Origin: Cheilinus undulatus
Lineage: Eukaryota; Chordata; Actinopteri; Labriformes; Labridae
NCBI RefSeq assembly: GCF_018320785.1
Contig: NC_054868.1
Location: forward strand, 43,717,874 to 43,781,873
Length of the DNA stretch: 64,000 bases
Direction: 5' to 3'
Part shown: one piece after another, positions 24,440-35,820 of the stretch
Position numbering within the stretch: position 1 is the first letter of the stretch
Layout of the letters: the number at the start of each line of letters is the position of its first letter
Program-made: the position numbers and the translations under genes
The notes under the pieces: model-generated
The model's database searches: none
Told to the model about the DNA's origin: nothing
The model's input: the letters and a program-made list of their open reading frames with translations, nothing else

Positions 24440-24735
24440 TACTCTACTCTACTCTACTCATCCAACATCTATGAGGGGGCCTGAAATTATCCCAGCTGTC
24501 ATTGGGTGACAAGCTGGGCCACCTGGATTTGTCACCAGTAAATCACAGAGCTGAGTCAAGTCACACTCACATCTAAGGGCAGTTTTAGAGTCACCATTTA
24601 CCTAACAAGCATGCCGTTTGACTGCAGGAGGAAGTAAAGCTACCTAGAAATGTGTTTGCATGTTAAGAATATGCAAATTTCATACACAGACCCTGTCTGA
24701 TGGGATTCAAACCAGCTTGCTGATATGCATATTAC
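24440..24735 (-). mobile_element. SINE/LINE-tail repeat, reverse copy
   Basis: Read on the - strand this carries the same body as the repeat at 10265-10520: TTTGAATCCCATCAGACAGG, a TTCCTCCTGCAGTC patch, a GGTGACTCTAAAACTGCC block, and CCAGGTGGCCCAGCTTGTCA. A short CTCTA pentamer run (24439-24460) sits at its outer end. The element is diverged and has no coding potential. Confidence 0.55.
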
Positions 24736-25489
24736 TTTGAATTTATTGCATGAAAGGACAAGAAAGTGAGGGTTATGTGCAGACTTCGCCTAGACCAGAA
24801 ACAACTCTCCACTGCTGTGAACTCACTTTTTAAGCATCTGCAAAGGCAACATTGTCAACATAAATCTAGCAGATAGACCACCTGACCTGAAGTATGGCTC
24901 AACATAAGAGCATGATGCCAACATCCAAAATCAGCAAAGACTTGATAATCAACAACAGGTTCACTTTGTATTTGCATGCTCAGAAAGTAATGTAACTAAA
25001 TATTGTTTCTCATCAGCTACCATGCAGTGTATCTAAGACAGTCATTCCCAAAGAGCGGGCAGCAGGAGATGTTTTTGGAGTCACCAAATGGGCTTTCTGA
25101 ATTTGTTTCCTTCAATATTTAATGCAACATTTATGTTTGCAGCACACATTAAAGCCACCTGGGGGCTCCACCCTCCAACACTCCCCCTCTGCACCATAAT
25201 AAAAACATAAAACTAGACTCTATCAGTGACTGGATGGCAAAAGTGCTAAAGACAGTTATTGATGCCTGACTAATAAAATAGAGATGCATTGTTCCAGACC
25301 AGACAGCCACTGAAAGCTCAAGGGCTCAAGTATCAAAAAAAGCCGACAGTATGTGAAGGAGGTGAAGTGGTTTCTGGACATCTAAAACAGAAAGCATCAG
25401 GCCTGGACCAGATTGAATCTGGAATGAATGTTTTTCAGGCATCAGCTCAACCAACCAGCCAAGAATGGAAGACTTGATAAGACGCACAG

Positions 25490-26070
25490 AAAACAAAGTT
25501 GTGGGGCAACATAGACTAAAACTTACACTAAAAATCTCTGTCGACAGTCTTTTTTTTCCATGACGAAAACTAGACTAAGACTAACAAATATATATCTTTT
25601 ATGACTAAAACTGACTAAAAGTAAGTTTAGTTTTCATCAAGATGACTAAAACTAGACTAAAATGTAATATATTTTTTGTCAGACATTCAAAACCCATTAT
25701 ATTTTTACCTCTGTGGGTAAATCTGTCAAAAAACAATGCATCTATGGCTCTTCTGCCTCTCAGCTGTAGAACGCAGGGACCCCAGGTCTGGCAGAGTGCA
25801 GAGAAAACACTACCATGTTTTGGTACCAGATTGAGGCAAGGAAAAAATGCTTGGACTAAAAGTAAAGACTAAAATGTGAGGACTTTTATGGACTAAAACT
25901 AGACTAAAATGTTTTGGAGTTTTCGTCGACTAAAACTAGACTAAAATGTTTTGGAGTTTTCGTCGACTAAAACTAAAAAGAGCAGAATGACTAAAATGTG
26001 ATTAAAACTGAAAGACTTAATCAAAAGACTAAGACTAAAATAAAAACTAGCTGCCAAAGTAACACTAATG
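25490..26070 (+). repeat. GACTAAAACTAGACTAAAAT repeat element
   Basis: The segment is built from variants of GACTAAAACTAGACTAAAAT. Two perfect 37-bp copies ending GGAGTTTTCGTC stand head to tail at 25891-25927 and 25928-25964, so a recent local duplication sits within an older array. A related reversed fragment lies at about 39155-39320. Flanks (CAACATAGACTAAAA, AGCTGCCAAAGTAACAC) suggest a mobile-element origin, not proven. Confidence 0.7.
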
Positions 26071-26094
26071 CAAGTTTGTGATGGATTGTACCTT

Positions 26095-26690
26095 TTTGTG
26101 TTAAATTCAGTTTTTCTCTCAATCGACAGTCAGCACACCATCATGACAGAGTGAAAACGGAATTTGAGATTTTTTTAACAAATATATGAATAATTTAAAA
26201 CTGAAATATCACTGACACAAGTATACAGACTCTTTGCAACTTAGAGTTGCCACTTCACTTGTTTGCACCGAGGAGTCTTCTGTCTAGCCACTCTGCCATA
26301 AAGCCCAGAACAGTGGAGGGCAGTGGTCCTTCTAAAACTTTGTCTCATCTCCTCACGGGACCTCTGAAGCTTAGTCAGAGTGACCATCAGGTTCTTGGTC
26401 ACCTCTCTCTCCCGATTGCTCCGGTCGGCTGTTAACCAACACTTGGAAGAGTCCTGGTTGTGCCGGACTTCTTCCATTTGAGAATTATGGAGGCTCCTGG
26501 GCTCTCGGGAACCTTATGTCAATGTGATATTTCAGTTTTTCATTTTTCATTGATTTGCAAAAAATTCTAAATTCTATTTTCACTTTCTCGTGATGGATCT
26601 TTATAAGAATAAAAATGATTTTATTTTGACTGTGGCATCAGGCTGCAACATAAAAATAAGTAGGTAAGAGTCTGAATGCACTGTATACAG
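26095..26690 (+). mobile_element. DNA transposon relic, probably Tc1-like
   Basis: Central sequence 26265-26510 (GCCATAAAGCCCAGAACAG ... TTCTTGGTCACCTCTCTCTC ... TTCTTCCATTTGAGAATTAT) matches a very common fish transposon read in reverse. The outer parts share GATATTTCAGTTTT near 26528 and its complement-like AACTGAAATATC near 26200, consistent with terminal inverted repeats. Frames are broken on both strands. The superfamily is from pattern memory. Confidence 0.5.
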
Positions 26691-26699
26691 GCTTAATGC

Positions 26700-27340
26700 T
26701 GCCTTTCTGTATTAAAGAGCATCAAATAGAGATTTTGTATATTCTTATCAGGGTCATGTTTGTGCTGATGTGAGTAAATGTAAGGTTTATTCATTTTATT
26801 TTTAATCGGCATTAAGAGCACAACGTGATTATTTGATTAAGTCTGAAATTGATTAGATTAATTTTTGATCAATTAATTAAAGTCAAAAATACCAAATCTG
26901 TCCTTCAAATGTAGAGGATTAGGAGGACTAAGTTTCTTCAAGAAATAATACTCAGGTGTGCAAACATTTGTCAAAATTTCATAAATACAGCACTGAAACA
27001 AGTTTACTGTCAGCACTGGTTATAAAAAATGTAAAATATTATTTTAAATTTTTTTTTACCAACATGTTATGCATTCTTTTAGAGTAGCTACCTTGTGTCT
27101 GCTTAGGGCTTCCATACATAGTTATGTAATTGATTTTATTCCACATTTATCACATGAATTATTGCATGTATGTCAGTAGATTTTTGCATGTCTTACTATG
27201 TTTAATCCTGGTTATGCTCCTCTATGAATAAACATGCTCCCAGCTGATGAATGAGTATTAGGAATGTAGTGTAGTGATCCCAGTAGAGCGGGTAAACAGG
27301 CACATAGGGCTGGTTTTCAGTCTGTGGAAAGTAAAATGTT
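26700..27340. other. Intergenic, nothing recognised
   Basis: A+T-rich, with T/A-rich tracts near 27030-27060. No exon or repeat boundary is identifiable. Confidence 0.35.
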
Positions 27341-27441
27341 TCTAATTCCAGAGTCAAACTGGTTCAACAGGCTATGATGTCACGGCTGTCACCAACATGG
27401 TACGTGTTTTCTCCTGCCAGCCGAGCTTCCTCATTGTCCAG
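27341..27441 (+). other. Possible 5'UTR exon of the LITAF-like gene
   Basis: A consensus donor (GTCCAG/GTAAGA) follows base 27441, and the first coding exon 2.7 kb downstream is preceded by a strong acceptor (GTTGTCTCCTCAG ending at 30178) with 27 untranslated bases before the ATG, so an upstream non-coding exon is required. This segment is the best candidate seen; it contains an internal acceptor-like TTTTCTCCTGCCAG, so the exon may be only its last 21 bases. The 5' boundary is a guess. Confidence 0.3.
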
Positions 27442-27449
27442 GTAAGACC

Positions 27450-30178
27450 ACTGCTCTCATCTTTCTTAATGTGGGTTTAATTCCTCAGAGGAGGAAATGT
27501 AAAGTGTTTGGAGTTTAGACGTGTCAGGGAGGGTGGCAGGTCTGAGCCTGTTGGGATCAAACACCGGGGTTCTGGATGTTTCATGTTTACATAAGAGAGG
27601 GAAGGCGTCCCATGTGATGTGGAATGACTTGGCTACATTCAGAGAGAGTATTTCACGGCTGATACAGGCAGTTTAAAGTAACATGCTGGCAGGAAATCAT
27701 GTCTTGAGGTAAAGTAGTGCAGTGGGAGCTCACGATTCAAGATTACATGTATTTTATAGCATGATTTAGTGACTCTTTCATATCCGAAACTCAAAAAGGT
27801 GTAAAACTGAGACTACAGGGAGTTTATGGTTTTCTCTGAAGACTTCAAATCACTGTCAAAGAGGTGAGAAACTCTTCAAATCAACCTCTTCTGATTTATT
27901 CTGTTCTCTTGTATCAACCATGCTCCTGATTAATGAAAGTACACTTTTTAAATGCATTTCCAAACACCAGACAGCCTTTATTTTCTCCTGATTCACATTT
28001 GAACTCTGACATTTAGCTTCTTTAATACAGAATCATAGTGTGTTAATGTTAAAGCACTACAGCTTTATACTTTACAGTAATGTAGTCGTGTATTTCTGCT
28101 GTCACTTTAAAGCTGCTCACAGTTCAGACTAATGAATACAGAATGGTGTGGAGCGTGTTTCTCTATTGTCTGCTCTGTAGTAGAGGGAGGAGGTGAAACC
28201 AGAAACTCTATTAAAGTTAGAGCAACAGTTTTTGATTCAGCAGAAGCAGTCAGATTTAGATTCATTGGTGTTTGAGGTATTATTTTCCTCAACAATAAAA
28301 TATGATGAAAGACGTTTGTCAGCAATGAGGAAGACGAGACTACGAAAAGCCAAACATAGATCTTAGATAATAAAAGCTCTGGTGAAAAGTATGTTAAGTT
28401 AATGGACCAGTCATTTTCTACGTCCTCCAGAAAGGAACCCACCTGCTTTAGAACAGTCAGGCAGCAAACCACAGATCTCACACGCCCCTTTAAACAGACG
28501 CCATCCTGCCAGAACAGGAGTGCTGTGATTTGCCAGTACAATGTATTTCCAGTTTTAGATTTAAAAACCCCAGCTTTATTCATAAACAAAGTCTAGCATG
28601 AAATAACCAAAACGCAAACATTACAGACTGAGCAACATTTCATAAATAAAACAGAAAAGAGGTCAGAGTCTGACATGGGGTACATTATGTATGTATGGAC
28701 CTGTTTTAGAAGTAGATACACTAATGGTGGCAAACTTTAGCTAACTAAGCTAGCTGTGTAGTCAATGTTACTATGTTAGCCAATGTAGCTACAATAGCTT
28801 TAGCAAAAAAAAAAAAAAAAGTAGATAAAAATGGCACACATAGGTTAAAGTGGCCCAAAAAAGGGCATAAAAAGTGGTAAAAAGGGGTTAAAAAATTGCT
28901 GAGATGGGTTTAAAGTGGCAAAAATTGGTCGAAATTTGTGAAACTGGAAAAAAATTGGTCTAAACGGCCAAAAATGGTTTAAGTGGGGCAGAAAAATAGG
29001 CAAAAATGGGTTAAACGGGCAAATATGAGTGTAAAAAGTGGTTAATAGTGGCAATAATGGGTCAACAGAGGGAACAATAGGCAGAAAATGGCAGGAATTG
29101 GTTTGCAAGTGGCAAAAACAGGAAGAAAAAAAAGTGGTGGAAAAGGTTTAAAATGGACAAAAATCGGTTTTAAATGACAAAATGTGATAAAATTGGTGGG
29201 AAAATGATGAAAATCGGCCCACATTTGGCAAAATTGATGTAAAGTGTCTAATTGTAATTTTCCAAATATCCTTAGATTTTTCAATGTATTATGAGACCCC
29301 CTCTCAGTGTCTCGCGACCCCCAAGGGGGTCCAAACCCCCATGTTAAAAAAAACCACTGCACTTAAGTATGTGACTGATGCCCGTGTATCCATTAATGCC
29401 TCCAACCAAAAGGAATTATAGAAACTACCTGTAGCTGTAAGGAGAGGATAACAGTGCTTTTTGCCATTCAGTAGCTTGAAATATGTGTTGAGGAATTACT
29501 GAGGCAAAAACAGGACTAATATTACATGAAAGTCACTATATAAATTCAAGATATTATTATTATTATTATGTCAAGAAATTACATGCAATATCATAAACTT
29601 AATTAACACTCTCAGACTGGCGTTGCCATTAGCAACAGGAGGAGACACAGGTTATAAAGTGTTAAATACCTTTGAAGCGTAAATACCCACCTCTTTTTCC
29701 CCTCCTCAAGCAGTTGTACAGTTCCAGTCATGCGATCCATGCCTTTCAATGCTCTACATATAAAATGCATACAGATACAGACAAAGCTCTCTGTCCATAC
29801 TCAGAAACATTTAGGCCTTATTTCTTATGGATACACACCAAATATTGAAAAATCCTCAATAAATTTGAACTTTAATTTTCTGAGGAAATACTGCAAATTA
29901 TTGAGTGAGTTGTAAGAGATTTCAAACATATATGTGTTTTTAGTTTGGAAGCCAGAACTGTTTTGTAACTGAAACAGTAAGTTAATAAATAAAACCATGA
30001 GGAATGTTTTGGTTGAGATGAAAGGGTCATGTTTGGTACTTCTCTGCTCCCTCACTTCGCAGCCAAATGAACCCATATTCAAAAATGTAATCTCTGGAGA
30101 AAATAACACAGAAAGGTTCATTTTTATGACACAAAATAGAAATAAACTCATGAATGCTCTGCTGTGTTGTCTCCTCAG
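27450..30178. other. Upstream intron of the LITAF-like gene
   Basis: No coding exon. A TAGCT-rich unit lies at about 28738-28800, an A16 run at 28806-28821 and the GTGGCAAAAATGG array at 28830-29359. Frames at 28107-28589 on the - strand lack any recognisable domain. Confidence 0.4.
28830..29359 (-). mobile_element. hAT-like relic with GTGGCAAAAATGGG core
   Basis: The core is the reverse complement of the TTTTTGCCACTTTTAACCCA array. The right end, read inward, is CAGTGGTTTTTTTTAACATG followed by GGGGGTTTGGACCCCC, resembling the CAGTGGTT...GGGGGT ends of the elements at 18147 and 57742. The left end is lost near the A16 run. It therefore looks like a family B relic in the opposite orientation. 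Confidence 0.6.
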
Positions 30179-30205
30179 CGTCCTGTCTGACCGGATGACC
30201 TCCTG

Positions 30206-32143
30206 ATGGAACCACCGTCATACGAGGAGGCCAGTCTCAGCCCTCCTGTTGTCAGCTCAGCGGTATTCATCGTCCCTCCTCCCCCTTCATACGATGTCTC
30301 TCAGCACTCGCCTCCAACACCTCCACCCACCTACGGAGAAGCAGGTAGAACATAATTACACATTATAAAGACAGGAAGCTGATTTTTGATTTACTGTTTA
30401 GGCCTTTTATTAACACATTTTTTATTTCTTCTTCTACAAGTGGCAAAAAATAAGCAAAAAATGACAAAAACAGGCATAGAAAGTGGGAAAAGGGGATTTA
30501 AAAAGTGGCAAAAATGGGTGGAAAATTTGATGAAATGGGAATAAAAATTTGTTTAAACTAGCAAAAATGGGTTAAATGAGGCAGAAAATTAGGCAAAAAC
30601 TGTCAGTAGTGGGTTAAACTGGAGAAAATTGACATAAAAAAGTGAAATGTAGTTGAAATGGGCAAAAATGGGTGTAAAAGTTGTACAAACAACAAAAGGC
30701 AGAAAGTGGCAAGAACTGGTTTAGAAGTGGCAAAAACAGGCAGGGAAATGTGGTGGAAAGAGTTTATAATTGACAAAAATGGGTTTTAAGTAGCAAAGAA
30801 ATGTGTCAAATTGGAAAAAGTTATGAAAAAAGTTCAAATTTGGCAAAATTGGTGTAGAGTGGCAAATGTATTTAAAAAATATTCTTAGTTTTCTAAGGCA
30901 TCTTAGAAAGGCGTCCTAACCGCCCACTTGGAGAAATTTGCCATTTTAAAAAATGTGTCCACTAATTGTGAATTGTAGTTAATTGTGATGAATGCGATTA
31001 ATCTTGTTAAATCTAGTTAAAACATAAGATTCTACAATGAGAAGCACTCATCAGATTAGCTGTGTTGATTCTGTTTTTAAACATTTAGACATGAAGATTC
31101 AATTCATTGTTGGTGTTTTGATTTATAATAAGATAATGGTCTGATGAGAACAAAAGACTCACTTTTTTTCAACTTTAATGCTCTTAAGGTGAGGTATGTC
31201 AAAGTGGACCTGTCACATGCACATTAAAATTTATATTCAGGCCCAATAAAGGCCCATCCCTCCACTGAAGTCTCTGATAGTTGCTTGTACTATTCCCCTC
31301 AGCTTCTACACTCATGCAAAAATCAACATAAATTCAGATTTTTAATTGGTTTAGCTCACTTAGTAGAGAAGGCTTCCTTATAGAGGGGCTAGAATAGCTC
31401 TATGTGTATTTATGTAAATTTTTCCATAATTTAGGTAAGTCTAGAAAGCCTTAAAGCAGAGAAACTCATTTAACATGTACAAACTCAAGGCCTTTCTTTG
31501 TTTTTAGTAACAGTCCAGCCGGGTCCATTTCCTGTCCTGACTCCACCTCAGATTCAAACTCAAGCGGCGTCACCTTCACGAAACACCGGAGTCATCATCC
31601 ATCCAGTTACCCAAAGTATGATCTCCATCTTTCCTATAACTCTGAGAATAATGCACACAAACAGACAGCTAGGAAAATTATTTGCATCTCATTTTCTTCC
31701 TGCTCTCCTCCCTCGCCCTTCCTGTCCCCTCTGAATGTCAGTCGGTGTATCGTCTGTCAGCAGCAGACAAACACAACCAGTCGTGACCCAGCAGCCTCCG
31801 CCTGTTCCTGTCGCACTCTCATATCTGGGAGACGTCCCTGCCGTGGTACGCTGCCCGCACTGCCACCACATTGTCACCACCAAAGTCACATACCATCCTG
31901 GGAAGGCTGCCTGGTGCACGTGTTTACTTCTCTCTTTGATGGGGTGAGACACAAACCCACACACGCATGATTCCTGAAGTCAGTCAGCCAAACAAAGCAT
32001 CATCTCTGGCTTTTTTTTTCCTTTGCCTGTGTTTTAGGTTAGTGTGCGGTTGCTGTCTGATCCCGTTCATGGTACACAGCCTTCAGGATGTACATCATTC
32101 CTGCCCGCACTGTGAAAGACATCTGCACACAAACCCGAGATGA
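30206..32143 (+). CDS. LITAF-domain protein with PPxY-like motifs
   Basis: Four coding exons, 30206-30344, 31508-31615, 31742-31943 and 32038-32143, join in consistent phases to 184 residues. The N-terminal half is proline-rich with MEPPSYEEA, PPPSYDV and PPPTYGEA: three PPxY motifs of the type bound by WW domains of NEDD4/ITCH ligases. The C-terminal half is a LITAF domain: VVRCPHCHHIVTTKV, then a hydrophobic hairpin segment (WCTCLLLSLMGLVCGCCLIPF), then HSCPHCERHLH. The two CPHC knuckles would bind one zinc while the hydrophobic part inserts into one membrane leaflet. Known members (LITAF/SIMPLE, CDIP1) act at late endosomes and lysosomes. It sits between the two PDI genes on the same strand. 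I cannot decide between LITAF and CDIP1, so no symbol is given. The last motif HLHTNPR differs from the usual YKR-type ending. Confidence 0.87.
30436..30900 (-). repeat. Degenerate GTGGCAAAAATGGGTT array (intron)
   Basis: About 465 bp of ~20-bp units, the reverse complement of the array at 13140-13990, in the first coding intron of the LITAF-like gene. No clear terminal repeats flank it. Confidence 0.7.
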
Positions 32144-32934
32144 CACCATCAGGATGAATGTGAACCCTCAACTCCAAGGGTCAGGCCAAAATCTCAGAAC
32201 ATTCATAACATATTTATGTCACAAAATAGATCGAGAAAATGTATGTCACAAGCTAGGAATGCAAATATCTCAAAGCATAAGCTACTCAGGTAGGTAAAGG
32301 TGTATTTAGACTATGAAAAATGTCTCATTTAAGCTTTAAAAAGTTAAAATTGAACAACATAGGCAGAAGAATGGTTTCCTCTAAAATGTCACAGTTTTGA
32401 CAATTTTGGAAATACTCAAAAAAGCTAAAATATGGAAGTTAAAATATCCGTCATGCAAAAATATGGGAAACTGGCACACTCAATTTGAGTGAGTAAATAT
32501 GAAGAAAAACAAGGTGCTCTGTGGTGGCAATATAACTAAGAAAAAAAACAAGACAAGGACCAGCCTGACTCTGTGGTGGAATGATCTCTAGAGCTGTCAT
32601 GTGATTACACTACAAGGAAGCACCTATCTATTTATACCAGCACACCTGTGCCATGCTCCAGAATTAGCCACTTCTACACTTTCCTCTCTGATTAAAGAGT
32701 GCTTGTGACTGCACCAGAGACCACTCCAGCAACGCGTGGGGGAGAACTGCTCCCTGGTCTGTTTTTTCTCAACGTATGCGTCTTTTAATAGCTACCTGTG
32801 CATAACAAATGTTTAAATAATGATCTCTCTAAATCCAGGCAAACATTGTGTGATTTCGAGCCGCTCTGTGACAGTCGTGGGCTTTGGGCTTGACTTATGA
32901 GCTCAGACTACACTGGTGGACTCAGAGGGGGAGC
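32144..32934. other. 3' flank of the LITAF-like gene
   Basis: Probably contains the 3'UTR, but no canonical AATAAA occurs in the first 800 bases that I can see; the nearest is around 33036 inside the next repeat. No other gene is recognised. Confidence 0.35.
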
Positions 32935-33350
32935 GGGGCAATCGTCCCCCTTTAGTGCCCTAATGTTTGAGTCCTGCATGTTTACAGTCTGAGTGGGCAG
33001 AACTTGACAAATTTACAATTTAGTGCCTTCTGTATGAATAAAATTTTACAAAATGCCCTGTGTGGTGCCCCCTGCAAATTGACAAATTTATACAAATTGC
33101 ATTTTGTCATGCCCTGTAAGTACACAAGATTTTGACAAATTGCCCTCTTTGGTGTCCTCTAAATGGACAACATTAGACAAATTCCCAATTTAGTGCCCTG
33201 TGTATGACCAAAATTTCACAAAATCCCATCTGTGGTGCCCTGTAGATAGACAAAATTAAACAAAATGCCTAAAGTGTTGTCTTCTTAGTGAACAGAATTT
33301 GACAAATTGCTCTCGGTGGTGCCCTGTAAGTGGACAAAATGATACAAATT
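32935..33350 (+). repeat. Degenerate ~47-bp tandem repeat
   Basis: Eight or so imperfect units of the form GACAAATT(T)GCCCTCTNTGGTGCCCTGTAAGTGGACAAAA. Key recurring pieces are GGTGCCCTGTA, ACAAAATGCC and GACAAATT. No coding potential. Confidence 0.75.
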
Positions 33351-35270
33351 GGTAGGCCTTTTACCTGCTCATTTATTTCCTTAGTTATGGGGATGGCACA
33401 TCAAAAAGCCATTTCTGCCATCACTATTTTGATCTCAGACACCATCTGACAGTTTACAAAGGAAAAATGCCTCAAACTTGAGGATTCTGCTCTTCGTTCT
33501 GCACTGCACTTGGGAACGTTTCAGTAATTGGACCAAAATATCAAACACTGCTGAAATCCATCCAGCCAGTCTTGAGCAGCTGGTTTTGCTGTGATTGACC
33601 GTCGGTCCTCTTGTACACTGCACCATAAACAATGCACAATCAGGATGAAACTCAACTTGTGAGCGGGGCAACACAGAATTCGTCCCTGACTCAAATGTAC
33701 GCCTGCCTGAAGTGAATTCCATCCTTGCCTGTGGAGATGGTAGAGTTTTTTGGACATCTCTGGACATCTCTGACAAGAGCACAAGCATTTCTTACACAGA
33801 AGAGAACAACTTCAAATTCATTTTGTGCACTTTTGGTATTGTATAATAAGTATCTCAGGGTTTAAAATTACTATGAAGGACGTTTGTTTCTTTATACGGG
33901 CACGATGTTACTTTGTGTGTGCAGGATGTTGTATGATAGAAACTAAACAGAAGTGAGCAGAACTTGATCCAGGTCTGAAGTTTTGTTTTTGTTTGTTATT
34001 AAAGGAAAATATGTACTTATCTATGTTTAAATGCCAAAGGAACAAATCTTTTATAGAAAAAATGAACACCTGTATGAGCCAATCAACTCAGTACAACAGT
34101 CCTACCATAAAATATACTTCACTCACTAATCCTCTACACTTTCAGCTTTTGTTAAAATGGTCAGAAAGGTGATAATTCTACTTTATAATTGCTTGATAAA
34201 ATACTGTACTGGAATGCATTATATCAAGTGTTCTTAATATTTTGACCTCTTCATTAACATACATGTAGGGATCAAAATGAAACTAAACCTTGAAGCTTCA
34301 TAAAAGTATAATTTAAAGTAGAAATATTGTATTGACTGTGTTAGTTTAAACAGATGGTCATAATGTTTTAGCTGATCAGCGTAAAGCAAAGACTCGTGTT
34401 TACTTTGATGATGAATGGGAACTTGTCCAAGCTTGAATGTCAGACTTGATTGTCACTGATAAAGCAAACAAAGACACATTTATTCATCTTGTTGTAATAT
34501 ATTCATCTGCATATTTCCTTTTTTAAAGTCTCTGCACATGCATATAAAACCACACAGGTGTGTTTTTTTTTTAACTTTATTAGATCTTTCTCAGCGCTGT
34601 GTGGGCGAGCACTGACTGCTCTACTGACTTCTGCACTCTACCGTTAGCTTTATTGCACCTGTAAATAATGCAACTTTATCGCTATTATTTAGTACATGAA
34701 AGTGAAGGGACCTGATACTGGTCCAGCTTAAGCTCAACTTTTAAACGTAAGTTCATGACTGTGACTGTTCATGACACTGTATGGCTGTGCAGAGCCTTTT
34801 ACTTACACACTACTACCTATTATTATTTTAAATGCAAAGAGGAATACAACATTATGTCTTTAAATGTAAATGTTTACATCAGGAGATTTTTACCTTGCTT
34901 ATAATTTTATTCTTAAGTTATGACTGATCAAATGAGGATTTTGAATGTAACTGATTAAATCTCTTCAACGTTGCTGCTGTTTACTGTGTGTTTTTGTGTT
35001 AAAAAAAAACACCCTTAAAGTTTGTGTCTTCAATTCTAAATTACTGTGTAGCCTACACTGATGTATCTTACTAACCCAAATTCAATTCCAAGTTTTCCAT
35101 TTCTTTACCAGCTTTAGCAAGAGGGCACAGTTATTTTAATATTTTCTAATGCATTTTTAAGTGAAATTGTCTGGACGTTTGGATGAGCTGCTTTTTTGCT
35201 GAGAGCAAGAGGAAAATATTGATAAGAAAAGTGTGTCTGTGTCAGAGTAAGACATGTTTTAAAGAGTGTT
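33351..35270. other. Intergenic, nothing recognised
   Basis: About 1.9 kb. Overlapping - strand frames at 33435-33788 have no recognisable domain and lie in different phases of ordinary sequence. No repeat boundary is clear. Confidence 0.35.
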
Positions 35271-35274
35271 ATGT

Positions 35275-35820
35275 TATCAAATCTCATCTTAATTTAGCTC
35301 AACCACAGCTCTGCTTATCTTATCTTAGTTTCTTTTAGCTAATCTTAGCGTGGCTTAGCTTAGCTAACCTTAGTTTATTTGATCTAAGCCTGACTTATCT
35401 TACCTTAGCTTCACTCTGTTGAATTTATCTTAGCCTGCCTTCTTAGTTTAGCTTAGCTTCCCTTTGTTTATCTTATCTTGGTTCAGCTTAATTTATCTAA
35501 TCTTAGCCTGTCTTAGCTTAGCTTGGCTTCACTTGGTTGATTTATCTTAGCTTGTCTTAGCTTATCTTAGCTTCACTTTATTCATTTTATCTTAGCACAA
35601 CTTGATTTATTTTATCTTAGCCTGTCTTAGCTTAGCTTGGCTTCACTTGGTTTAATTTATCTTAGCTTGTCTTAGCTTAGTTTGATTGATCTGAGCTAAG
35701 TTTTTTTTTTTTTTAATTGTTTTTTTAAGCATCGCTCGGTTTACTTTATCTTAGTATGTCCTAGCTTATCTTTGCTTATCTTGGTGTGTTTAATCTTACC
35801 ATAGCTTGGCCTAGTGTTAA
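35275..35820 (+). repeat. CTTAGCTTATCTTAGC simple-sequence tract
   Basis: About 545 bp in which CTTAGCTTAGCTT, CTTATCTTAG and TTCACTTGGTTTAATTTAT recur. A ~65-bp higher-order unit (TTATCTTAGCTTGTCTTAGC... to ...CTTCACTTGGTT) is visible in the middle. A T12 run interrupts at about 35701. Confidence 0.75.

Noticed and set aside
28107-28589. 160-codon minus-strand frame
   Set aside because: No domain, no splice or promoter context, and it lies within an intron of the LITAF-like gene.
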